A stretch of DNA of 5,825 nt from Fimbriimonadales bacterium (GCA_025060055.1 JANXCK010000194.1:1-5825); one strand, 5' to 3'. Counted from the first letter of the stretch, positions 1 to 5,465 are shown. The notes: generated from the letters alone by a model not told the origin. Program-made: numbers and translations.

Positions 1-138
1 GGTGGAGACGGGGTTCAGTGTGTTGTGTCAGATGTTGCCGCGTTCGGTTCACGCGGTGTCTTCGCGTGGGTTTGAGTTGAAGGTGTATGCGTTTGTGATT
101 GCCTACTCCATCAGGTGCTTATAGGTGGCAAGTTGGGT
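1..138 (+). mobile_element. Right end of an insertion sequence (IS982-like), interrupting a histidine kinase gene
   Basis: This is the terminal part of an IS; the rest lies left of the window. The transposase reading frame stops at 122-124. Fourteen bases later, at 138, the sequence switches from IS to kinase coding sequence. Read inward on the minus strand, the proposed tip is ACCCAACTTGCCACC (138-124), which looks like an IS terminal repeat. The boundary comes from the protein: the kinase receiver domain follows its family up to Asp-Leu (codons 142-144 and 139-141) and then becomes unrelated. The exact boundary may be off by a few bases, because a target-site duplication cannot be seen without the other end. 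The family assignment rests on the transposase tail alone. Confidence 0.72.
2..124 (+). CDS. IS transposase, C-terminal fragment (5' end outside window)
   Basis: An open frame from the window edge to TAG at 122-124 encodes 40 residues beginning VETGFSVLCQMLPRSVHAVS and ending FVIAYSIRCL. The E-T-x-F-S-V-L segment resembles the region around the third catalytic acidic residue of DDE transposases. The following Arg/His-rich stretch, G-F-E-L-K and hydrophobic A-Y tail match the usual C-terminus of IS982-type (DDE_Tnp_1-like) enzymes. Such proteins cut and join the IS ends. The stop lies close to the proposed IS end, as is usual for a one-gene IS. The gene runs towards the kinase and overlaps its IS-derived 3' end by 22 bases (103-124) on the opposite strand. 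The family is tentative because the catalytic core is not in view. Confidence 0.72.
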   Translation: METGFSVLCQMLPRSVHAVSSRGFELKVYAFVIAYSIRCL

Positions 139-2565
139 TAAATCATAGGCATTTTGGGTCGCTTTCTGTACCGCTTCGCGCCCGTTGACCGCGATGTCCA
201 CCTCCAGATGCAGTTTGCTGAGCAGCCGTGTGGCAACCTTGCGGTTCACCTCGTTGTCTTCGACCAGCAGGATGCGCTTACCAGGAAACGCATCGGGCAG
301 GGCGGTGGGCTGCGCTTCCGCCTGCGCCTGCGGCGGTTGTGCGACAGGCAAGGGTAAATCCACGTAAAACAGGCTGCCGACACCCTCTTCGCTCTCGACG
401 CCGATACGCCCGCCCATCATCTCCGCGAGCCGCTTGCTGATGGTCAACCCCAGCCCTGTGCCGCCGTACTTGCGCGTGGTGGAGCTGTCGGCTTGCGTGA
501 ACGCCTCGAACAGGCTGTCTCGCTTGTCGGCGGGAATGCCAATCCCTGTGTCTTGCACGCCAATCCACACGCCTTGCGGGTAGGTGGGGCTGGGCAGCAG
601 CATCACGGTCACCGAGCCTTCGTGGGTGAACTTAATCGCGTTGCTAACGAAGTTCGCGACAATCTGGCGCAGGCGCACGGGGTCGCCCAGCACCCATTCA
701 GGAGCGTCAGGCGCGATGTGTGCCTGCAGGATTAGCCCTTTCTCGCTGGCACGCCCGCCAAACAGCGCAACCGCCTCGCGCACCAACCCGTGCAGATTCA
801 CAGCAATTTGCTCCAGCTCCATCTTGCCCGCCTCGATTTTGGAGAGGTCTAAAATGTCGTTGAGCAGTCCCAGCAAGTAATGTGCGCTGTTTTTGAGCGT
901 GTTGAGCAAGTCGCGCTGCTCGGGCGTGAGCGGGGTATCTTCGAGCAGCTGCACCATCCCCAGCACGCCGTTCATCGGCGTTCGGATTTCGTGGCTCATG
1001 TTCGCCAAGAACTCCGATTTGGCGCGATTGGCGGCTTCGGCACGCACTGCCATCTCGTGCGCCTCCAACAGCGCGAGTTCGAGCCGTTGGTTCGTCTCCT
1101 CCAGCAGTTTCTGCGCCACTTTGCGCTCGTGAATGTCGCGCACCAAAATAATCACGCTCTGTTCAGTATGAGGTGCAAAGCGTGCCTCGTAGTGATGCGC
1201 CTCACCTCGCATCGGTAAAGTGTACTCCCACACGAACGGCTGGCGCGTTTCCAACACAAAGCGAATGATTTGTAGCGCTTGGTCGGCGAACTCTTTGGGC
1301 AGCAGCTGATGGAGCGTGCTGCCCACTATCTCTGACTTAGGTATTAGCAGCAGGTTGTCATCTGGCGCGTAGACCTCTTGGAATACGCCATCGTTGTTCA
1401 CCACAAACAGCAAATCAGGCATGGCAGAGAGCAGCGAGCTGAGGTACTGCTCGCGTTCCTGTACGCGATGCAGCAGCACCACATGCTCTGTAAGGTCAAT
1501 CGCCACGCCTACCAGCGTTTTAAGGTTGCCTTGTGCATCGTACAGATGAGAGTAGTAGGTGCGGTAGTGGCGTCCTCGCCAAGTGCGCTCGGTAATCAAC
1601 GGCTCGCCTCGTAGGGCGCGACGCAAATCGTCAACAATCTCGGGCGAGTCCGCCATCATCTCGAATAGGTTGCGGCTTTGAGGTGGCGCACTCGGCGAAG
1701 ATCTAGCTAAGAAGCGCAGCGCCGCCCCTTCAACAAGAAGCAGTTCGCCACGCGCATCGCAGGCAAACACAATCACGGGCGCGTGCTCCAGCACTTGCTG
1801 ACGCAGGTAGTTCAGGTACTCCAAAGTGGCTTGCTGCTCCCTTTCACGCCGCCGTGCCCGCTGTCGCGCATGTAGAGTCCATCCGACTGCCAACCCCACG
1901 ATAAGCGCGAAGCTACCTGCCAAGATAAGCTCCCTTTGGTAGGCACGGTCGGCAGTCGCCAAGCTTGCCAGGTAGTCTTCTGCAGTGATGTCCACGCCCA
2001 GTGCGCCGATTAGCCTGCCTTGAGCGTCGCGCAGGGGCGCATACGCACTGATGAAAGTGCCCCAACGGTCGCTCGCAACGCCTGTAATTTGAGGTGTGCC
2101 CTGTGTGAGCACAGCGTGAATCTGCCAGTCGGCTTCGGGGTACTCATCCCCGATGTACGATTTGTCTTCGATGCCGTCCCCGTCATGGTCGCCAGGTGGC
2201 GTGGCATCCAGCACGAAGTAAATCTTGCCTTGCTTGCGAACAAAGGTGTAGATGAATCGGATTTTGGGGTTGGTGGCTTGAATCTTGGCAAGTGGCTCGA
2301 TGGCGCGGCGGTATCGCTCTGTGGTTTCCTCGCCAGGTCGTAGCGTTTGGTGCAGACTCGTGTCGACGGTAGCTGCCGCTGCCAGCGCCGTGTTGAGCAA
2401 CATTTGGTGGAACTGGTTCCGAATGATTGTTTTCGCCTCGTGGCGGAACATGTTGAGTGAAAACGCTGCGGCGCCAAACACGGTCAGCGCCGCTCCAACG
2501 CCCCACACCAGCGAAAGCCCCCAATCGCTCAGCCACTGCCGCATCGCATGCAGGTTATTCCACAT
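103..2565 (-). CDS. Membrane hybrid sensor histidine kinase, receiver domain truncated by IS insertion
   Basis: This 820-residue sensor kinase should autophosphorylate on His and pass phosphate through a relay. A membrane span lies at about residues 17-38. An extracytoplasmic Cache-like sensor region (about 40-211) includes a DxDxDGxxD loop at 126-134, and a second span lies at 212-231. Two PAS-like regions follow (about 250-360 and 370-480), then a short coiled coil (485-515). HisKA has SHEIRTP with H525. HATPase_c has the N box (N638, N642), the G1 box DTGIGIP (672-678), the F box (685-693) and the G2 box GGTGLGL (701-707). The receiver starts at 763 with the acidic pair E769/D770 but ends after D808-L809, four residues before the expected phosphoacceptor Asp. 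Residues 810-820 are read from IS DNA. The kinase core is intact and the receiver cannot work. ATG 2565 is the furthest start available: no ATG, GTG or TTG occurs between it and the upstream stop at 2632-2634. No clear Shine-Dalgarno sequence precedes it. Confidence 0.93.
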   Translation of the reverse strand: MWNNLHAMRQWLSDWGLSLVWGVGAALTVFGAAAFSLNMFRHEAKTIIRNQFHQMLLNTALAAAATVDTSLHQTLRPGEETTERYRRAIEPLAKIQATNPKIRFIYTFVRKQGKIYFVLDATPPGDHDGDGIEDKSYIGDEYPEADWQIHAVLTQGTPQITGVASDRWGTFISAYAPLRDAQGRLIGALGVDITAEDYLASLATADRAYQRELILAGSFALIVGLAVGWTLHARQRARRREREQQATLEYLNYLRQQVLEHAPVIVFACDARGELLLVEGAALRFLARSSPSAPPQSRNLFEMMADSPEIVDDLRRALRGEPLITERTWRGRHYRTYYSHLYDAQGNLKTLVGVAIDLTEHVVLLHRVQEREQYLSSLLSAMPDLLFVVNNDGVFQEVYAPDDNLLLIPKSEIVGSTLHQLLPKEFADQALQIIRFVLETRQPFVWEYTLPMRGEAHHYEARFAPHTEQSVIILVRDIHERKVAQKLLEETNQRLELALLEAHEMAVRAEAANRAKSEFLANMSHEIRTPMNGVLGMVQLLEDTPLTPEQRDLLNTLKNSAHYLLGLLNDILDLSKIEAGKMELEQIAVNLHGLVREAVALFGGRASEKGLILQAHIAPDAPEWVLGDPVRLRQIVANFVSNAIKFTHEGSVTVMLLPSPTYPQGVWIGVQDTGIGIPADKRDSLFEAFTQADSSTTRKYGGTGLGLTISKRLAEMMGGRIGVESEEGVGSLFYVDLPLPVAQPPQAQAEAQPTALPDAFPGKRILLVEDNEVNRKVATRLLSKLHLEVDIAVNGREAVQKATQNAYDLTQLATYKHLME

Positions 2566-2585
2566 TCGAGGAACTGCACTTCGTG

Positions 2586-2829
2586 AGAGACTGTTCGAGA
2601 AATCGTGTGTGCCCGACGGCTGAAGCCATTCCTATGCAAACAAAGCCGACCTCTGTCGGTTATAGCCCGCGCGGGCAGGATAGGTTGAGGTTGGCGCAAG
2701 CCTCAGATGCCCTTTTGGGGCGACGCCCGCGACGGCAGGAATGCCGTCGCACCAGCGTTCGGTGACCCGCGTAGGCGAACTTGGTCTGTACTGCAACGGC
2801 TTCAGCCGTCTATTTCTTATACAGTCTCT
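2586..2829. repeat. MITE-like intergenic element with imperfect terminal inverted repeats
   Basis: The left arm (2586-2627) and right arm (2798-2829) are inverted copies. From the outside in they share AGAGACTGT (2586-2594 / 2821-2829), a 3-base mismatch, AGAAAT (2598-2603 / 2812-2817), an unequal gap (11 against 1 base) and GACGGCTGAAGCC (2615-2627 / 2798-2810). That is 28 matching pairs. No protein is convincingly encoded inside, and no target duplication is obvious at the edges. It fills most of the gap between the divergent kinase and 82-aa genes, ending about 21 bases from the kinase start codon and 28 bases before the -35 box of the small gene. It could be a non-autonomous mobile element, two inverted copies of a dispersed repeat, or a folded RNA gene. 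Only the inverted symmetry is certain. Confidence 0.65.
2631..2810. other. Chain of adjacent hairpins inside the inverted-repeat element (possible structured RNA)
   Basis: Almost the whole stretch can be folded into neighbouring stem-loops. CCTAT (2631-2635) pairs with ATAGG (2680-2684), enclosing CCGAC/GTCGG (2646-2659) and the palindrome GCCCGCGCGGGC (2665-2676). Then come TGAGGTTG/CAAGCCTCA with one bulge (2686-2705), GCCC/GGGC with a T-rich loop (2709-2721) or the alternative GGGCG/CGCCC (2718-2728), and a perfect 9-bp stem with a GGAA loop (2729-2750). ACCA..GTTCG/CGAAC..TGGT (2751-2785) follows, then ACGGCT/AGCCGT (2796-2809). The outer inverted repeats could close this into one multibranched fold. 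GGAA is a GNRA tetraloop only if the + strand is transcribed, a weak hint of orientation. No promoter for such an RNA was identified. Confidence 0.45.
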
Positions 2830-2856
2830 GAAATAGGGCACGAGGGCACTCTTGAC

Positions 2857-2886
2857 TTGACATTTCGCTATCAAAATAGGTATACT
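2857..2886 (+). promoter_or_regulatory. Sigma70-type promoter for the 82-aa gene
   Basis: The -35 box TTGACA (2857-2862) is a consensus match, followed by an 18-base spacer and TATACT (2881-2886), one mismatch from TATAAT. Transcription is expected to start near 2893, giving a leader of roughly 18 bases before the start codon at 2911. It is the best promoter match in the window and lies just outside the right arm of the inverted-repeat element. Confidence 0.75.
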
Positions 2887-2897
2887 TGTGGCGTTAT

Positions 2898-2902
2898 GGA
2901 GG
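2898..2902 (+). promoter_or_regulatory. Shine-Dalgarno sequence that decides the start of the 82-aa gene
   Basis: GGAGG lies 8 bases before the ATG at 2911. An in-frame ATG at 2896 overlaps this ribosome-binding site and sits only about 3 bases after the predicted transcript start. That makes 2911 the better start. Leaderless use of 2896, which would add five residues, remains possible. Confidence 0.7.
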
Positions 2903-2910
2903 TAGCGACT

Positions 2911-3159
2911 ATGACCGATCGACGCAGCGAGTATATCGAGGGTATCCTTAAGGCGTTCAAGGCAGGTGAGATCGATATGGCAGAAGCGATCAAGGCGATA
3001 CGGAAACGCAAGCCGAATCAGGCGAAGCTGGACGGAGCGCAGGAGTTTGCGAAGTTGATAATGGAGGGCAAAATCGAGGAGGCGTTTGCGAAGTACCGCT
3101 TTGGCCTCAAAAATGTCCGTCAGCGACGGCGCAGCTCCAAAAACGGCACATCCGCCTGA
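2911..3159 (+). CDS. Small unrecognised basic helical protein, 82 aa
   Basis: I do not recognise this family. The protein looks all-helical and charged, with two similar helix-turn units: ILKAFKAGEIDMAEAIKAIR (residues 12-31) and a related stretch around FAKLIMEGKIEEAFAKYRF (46-64). Each has a short Gly-Glu or Gly-Lys turn followed by an amphipathic helix, loosely like SHOCT-type short helical modules. The tail (about 65-82) is basic, with a QRRR cluster that could bind nucleic acid or acidic surfaces. There is no signal peptide or membrane span. A consensus-like promoter, a good SD and a strong stem-loop just after the stop support a real gene with its own short transcript. It precedes the reductase gene by 67 bases on the same strand, so partial cotranscription by read-through is possible. 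The function is unknown. Confidence 0.78.
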   Translation: MTDRRSEYIEGILKAFKAGEIDMAEAIKAIRKRKPNQAKLDGAQEFAKLIMEGKIEEAFAKYRFGLKNVRQRRRSSKNGTSA

Positions 3160-3171
3160 GAGGCGCGCTCT

Positions 3172-3203
3172 GGAACCCCTCTCTGCTTTCGGAGAGGGGT
3201 TCT
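3172..3203 (+). terminator. Strong stem-loop after the 82-aa gene, terminator-like without a U-tract
   Basis: GAACCCCTCTC (3173-3183) pairs perfectly with GAGAGGGGTTC (3192-3202). Two further pairs inside (one a G-T wobble) leave a CTTT loop, and a wobble pair sits outside. It begins 13 bases after the stop codon. The following bases, CTGCATTAGG, contain no T-run, so this is not a classic intrinsic terminator. It may terminate by another route, stabilise the 3' end, or allow partial read-through into the reductase gene. Confidence 0.6.
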
Positions 3204-3226
3204 GCATTAGGTATCTTTAGTGCCAT

Positions 3227-4309
3227 ATGCATCGGTTTGCCTTCGTGGTTCACCCCGTCGATGTGAAACGGGACGCCGCGCGGAAGTACCCGATTGCCAA
3301 GTGGCTGCCCGAGCGTTGGGTCGAGCAGCTGCTAAGGCGCAAGGAGCCTGTGGTGGTGTCGCGCATCACGGGCGTTCAGTCGCCGGCAGGGGCACATACA
3401 GAAGGCTGGTTCATCGGTTGCCCGCTCTCGCCCCGCATGATGCTACAACTACCGCTCGAGTTTGTGTACCAGAAGATTATCCGCTGCGGGCAGATTGCGC
3501 AGGAGCTGGGCGCGGAGATTCTGGGGCTGGGCGCGTTCACTTCCGTAGTGGGCGACGGTGGAATCACCGTTGCCCGACACCTCGATATCGCCGTCACCAC
3601 AGGCAACAGCTACACCGTAGCAACCGCGATTGAGGCAGCGGTATTAGGCGCCGAGAAGATGGGCATCCCTATCTGCGAAGCGAGTGTGGCAGTGGTGGGC
3701 GCAACGGGATCGATCGGGCGTACCTGTGCCGAGGCGTTGGCGCCGCAGGCGCAAGAGTTGCTACTGCTGGGACGCGATACAGCGCGTCTGGAACCACTTG
3801 CGGCGCAGCTTCGTCCCTTGGCGCGGGGAAGCGTGCGCGTCTCCACAGATATAGCGCACGACCTGCCCACTGCAGATGTGATCATCACGGTCACCAGCGC
3901 CGTGGACGCCGTCATTCATCCCAAGGATCTCAAATCGGGCGCGGTGGTGGTGGATGTGGCACGCCCGCGTGACGTGTCGGTGCGCGTGGCGCGGGAACGC
4001 GACGATGTGTTAGTGATTGAGGGTGGCTTGGTGGAAGTGCCCGGCGCGGTCGATTTCGGGTTCGACTTCGGCTTCCCGCCGCGCATGGCATACGCCTGCA
4101 TGGCGGAAACGATGCTGCTTGCACTGGAGGGGCGCATCGAGAGCTTCACGCTGGGCAAGGAAGTGAGCCTGCAGCAGGCACAGACAATGCAAGCGCTCGC
4201 CCAGAAGCACGGCTTTCGAGTAGCGGGCTTTCGGAGCTTCGAGCGTGCCCTAACCGATGCCGAAATCGAGGCGATTCGGCAACGGGCAAGGCGGGCTGTG
4301 AGGACATAG
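3227..4309 (+). CDS. Long-chain acyl-ACP reductase (AAR)-like NAD(P)H dehydrogenase, COG5322-type
   Basis: This 360-residue protein matches the cyanobacterial acyl-ACP reductase family, usually about 340 residues, which reduces long-chain acyl-ACP or acyl-CoA to fatty aldehyde through a cysteine thioester. Shared landmarks are GAFTSVVGDGG (102-112, AAR has GGFTSI), TTGNSYT (124-130), the Rossmann nucleotide loop VAVVGATGSIG (154-164), EGGLVEVPG (265-273) and YACMAETMLLALEG (289-302). C291 in the last motif aligns with the reported catalytic cysteine (Cys294 of the Synechococcus elongatus enzyme). There is no signal peptide, so it should be cytosolic. The ATG at 3227 is chosen because the N-terminal FAFVVHPVDVKRDAARKYP looks family-like. 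The SD is weak: TTAGG lies 15 bases upstream. No aldehyde-deformylating oxygenase or alcohol dehydrogenase gene is visible nearby. Automatic annotation may call it shikimate dehydrogenase or amino-acid dehydrogenase because of the shared fold. The family is fairly sure; the substrate is inferred. Confidence 0.88.
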   Translation: MHRFAFVVHPVDVKRDAARKYPIAKWLPERWVEQLLRRKEPVVVSRITGVQSPAGAHTEGWFIGCPLSPRMMLQLPLEFVYQKIIRCGQIAQELGAEILGLGAFTSVVGDGGITVARHLDIAVTTGNSYTVATAIEAAVLGAEKMGIPICEASVAVVGATGSIGRTCAEALAPQAQELLLLGRDTARLEPLAAQLRPLARGSVRVSTDIAHDLPTADVIITVTSAVDAVIHPKDLKSGAVVVDVARPRDVSVRVARERDDVLVIEGGLVEVPGAVDFGFDFGFPPRMAYACMAETMLLALEGRIESFTLGKEVSLQQAQTMQALAQKHGFRVAGFRSFERALTDAEIEAIRQRARRAVRT

Positions 4310-4316
4310 TCAGCCC
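4293..4316. terminator. Possible bidirectional stem-loop spanning the two convergent stop codons
   Basis: GGGCTG (4293-4298) pairs with CAGCCC (4311-4316) around a 12-base loop that holds most of both stop codons. The stem is short and has no T-run in either direction, so a terminator role is weak. It is recorded because no other candidate lies between the abutting convergent genes. Confidence 0.25.
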
Positions 4317-5356
4317 TGAAAGCTGATAGTGGGGTTCCACCACGCCTGCAGCTGCTGGAGCAACGCCTGCGCTTGCTGCTCGCTGAGCGACTTCGGGTCA
4401 AGACCCGCTTGTTGCGGACTGAGTTCGCCCGCAAAAATAAGCACATCGTCGCCGTTAGCGCTGGGCGCAATCACGGCAATCCCCACATTGGGCGCGTTCG
4501 GGTAGAACTCATAGAAGGCGCGCGCCAGCGCGAGCGCTTCCTGAAGCACGCGCGTCTTGCTCAGCACGCCCGACTGGATGCGGATGCGAGCGTGCCAGCG
4601 ATTGGTATTCGGCTCGAAAGCGCACCACACAGGCGCACCGTTCAGACGATGGCTCAGCTTCTGCGCCAAGTTCGCCTCGGCTGCGCTCATACCCGCGAAT
4701 GCCGAAGGTGAGGTTGGGGAAGGTGCGGGGGCGGGCGGCGTCGGCTCTGCAAGTGTCGGCGGAGGAACGCGCTCGGAGCCTGTCGGCGCGGTAGGAGCAA
4801 GAGTTGCTTGCTCACGCGGCGCAGGCGACACCGCCGATTCGCGTGGCGCGTTCATCCGCGCGCCCGCTACAAAAGCCGCCACCACCAGAATTAATGCCAA
4901 CATCGCAAACAGGGTATACGCGAACACCTTCGGTTTTGCAGGCTTCACTTCAGGGGCGGGGGCAGGAGGCGGTGGAGCCACCTGCGCCGCATGCAGCGCA
5001 CGCAACTGGTGCAACTTCGCTGTGTACCGCACATTGCCCGGCGCCAACTCCGCCAGCAGTTCGTACCACTGAATCGCATCCTCCAACTTGCCCTGATCGG
5101 CGTAGATGTCTCCCAATAAAGCATGCACTGTTTCGTTGCTGGGGAACCGCCCCAGAATGCGGCGGCACACCTCGACTGCTTCGTCGTACTTGCCCTGCAT
5201 GCGCAACAGGTTCGCCCGCGCCAGCTCGGGATACACCTCGCGGTCGGAGCCTTCCGCGTAAAGTGGGTCGAGCGTGTCCTCACGGATACGCGACCCGCAC
5301 TCCATACAGAATGCGCTCACATCAGGTATCTCGGCAAAACACTTCGGGCAGACCAT
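4310..5356 (-). CDS. Zinc-ribbon, TPR and single-membrane-span protein of unknown function
   Basis: The 348-residue product opens with a zinc ribbon, CPKC at 3-6 and CMEC at 17-20 (four cysteines). Two TPR-like helical repeats follow at about 44-75 and 76-109, with typical A..L...G.Y.EA and LGDIY...GK.EDAI.WY patterns. After a Pro/Ala-rich linker and basic KPAKPK comes one hydrophobic span (about 144-165). A second Pro/Ala/Ser/Thr-rich linker (about 171-219) leads to a C-terminal domain of about 125 residues (225-348). Positive charges before the span suggest the ribbon and TPRs are cytoplasmic and the C-terminal domain is outside. I do not recognise that domain; it alternates strands (WHARIRIQSG, VGIAVIAPS, DVLIFAGEL) with a long helix (267-285). 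The architecture suggests a scaffold or envelope-associated adaptor. The ATG at 5356 begins directly at the conserved zinc-ribbon start. The stop abuts the reductase stop. Confidence 0.88.
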   Translation of the reverse strand: MVCPKCFAEIPDVSAFCMECGSRIREDTLDPLYAEGSDREVYPELARANLLRMQGKYDEAVEVCRRILGRFPSNETVHALLGDIYADQGKLEDAIQWYELLAELAPGNVRYTAKLHQLRALHAAQVAPPPPAPAPEVKPAKPKVFAYTLFAMLALILVVAAFVAGARMNAPRESAVSPAPREQATLAPTAPTGSERVPPPTLAEPTPPAPAPSPTSPSAFAGMSAAEANLAQKLSHRLNGAPVWCAFEPNTNRWHARIRIQSGVLSKTRVLQEALALARAFYEFYPNAPNVGIAVIAPSANGDDVLIFAGELSPQQAGLDPKSLSEQQAQALLQQLQAWWNPTISFQG

Positions 5357-5370
5357 CGTGCCTAATCTCG

Positions 5371-5377
5371 CCTCCCT
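5371..5377 (-). promoter_or_regulatory. Candidate ribosome-binding site for the zinc-ribbon/TPR gene, unusually far upstream
   Basis: AGGGAGG on the minus strand is a strong SD-like sequence but ends 14 bases before the ATG at 5356, longer than the usual 5-9. A weaker TTAGG lies closer. No in-frame start fits the strong site better, and the zinc ribbon begins at residue 3, so the start is kept. I see no convincing -35/-10 pair for this gene. Confidence 0.4.
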
Positions 5378-5423
5378 GTGCGTACCTCTAAATTGTCGGC
5401 GTCCACGCCAGAAATTGTTCCCT

Positions 5424-5435
5424 AACCGCGCGGTT
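5424..5435. promoter_or_regulatory. Perfect 12-bp palindrome in the divergent spacer, candidate operator
   Basis: AACCGCGCGGTT is a perfect palindrome in the 109-bp spacer (5357-5465) between the divergent zinc-ribbon/TPR and NfeD-type genes. It ends 17 bases before the TAAAAT box of the rightward gene, exactly over its expected -35 position. A dimeric repressor bound there could control nfeD and perhaps both genes. No regulator gene is adjacent to support this. Confidence 0.35.
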
Positions 5436-5452
5436 TATGGTACCTATCGGGG

Positions 5453-5458
5453 TAAAAT
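5453..5458 (+). promoter_or_regulatory. Candidate -10 box for leaderless transcription of the NfeD-type gene
   Basis: TAAAAT fits a -10 element (TANNNT) and is followed by 7 bases and then the ATG at 5466. A transcript starting 6-8 bases after the box would begin at or next to the start codon. No good -35 is visible at 16-18 bases, and the only SD-like sequence, GGGG at 5449-5452, lies upstream of and against this box. Both facts fit leaderless expression. Confidence 0.42.
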
Positions 5459-5465
5459 ACCTGCG

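Noticed and set aside
2457..2765. Plus-strand frame of 102 residues across the kinase start and repeat element
   Set aside because: It has no SD or domain and crosses both a confident gene on the other strand and the inverted-repeat arm.
2586..2829. CRISPR array
   Set aside because: The repeats are inverted and hairpin-forming, not direct repeats with regular spacers.
2707..2910. Extension of the 82-aa gene upstream to an ATG at 2707
   Set aside because: This would start inside the hairpin element and upstream of the promoter at 2857-2886; the SD at 2898-2902 fixes the start at 2911.
2566..2910. tRNA or known riboswitch in the gene-free gap
   Set aside because: I found no cloverleaf with a T-loop GTTCRA at the right spacing. 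GTTCGG at 2757 belongs to a local hairpin, and no riboswitch core I know matched.
2632..3207. Minus-strand open frame of 191 residues across the repeat element and the 82-aa gene
   Set aside because: It runs through the hairpin region and antisense to a gene with a good promoter and SD, has a low-complexity-like composition without family features, and has no SD.
3916..4470. Long minus-strand frame of 184 residues antisense to the reductase and overlapping the zinc-ribbon gene
   Set aside because: The Arg/Ser/Thr-rich translation is typical of an antisense shadow in GC-rich coding DNA; both overlapping genes have clear family features.
4691..4760. G-rich low-complexity stretch as a possible regulatory G-quadruplex
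   Set aside because: It is explained by the Pro/Ala-rich linker codons of the minus-strand protein; the G-runs are short and irregular.
4804..5391. Plus-strand frame of 195 residues antisense to the zinc-ribbon/TPR gene
   Set aside because: It is Pro/Arg/Ala-rich with no domain, and the opposite strand encodes recognisable zinc-ribbon, TPR and membrane segments.
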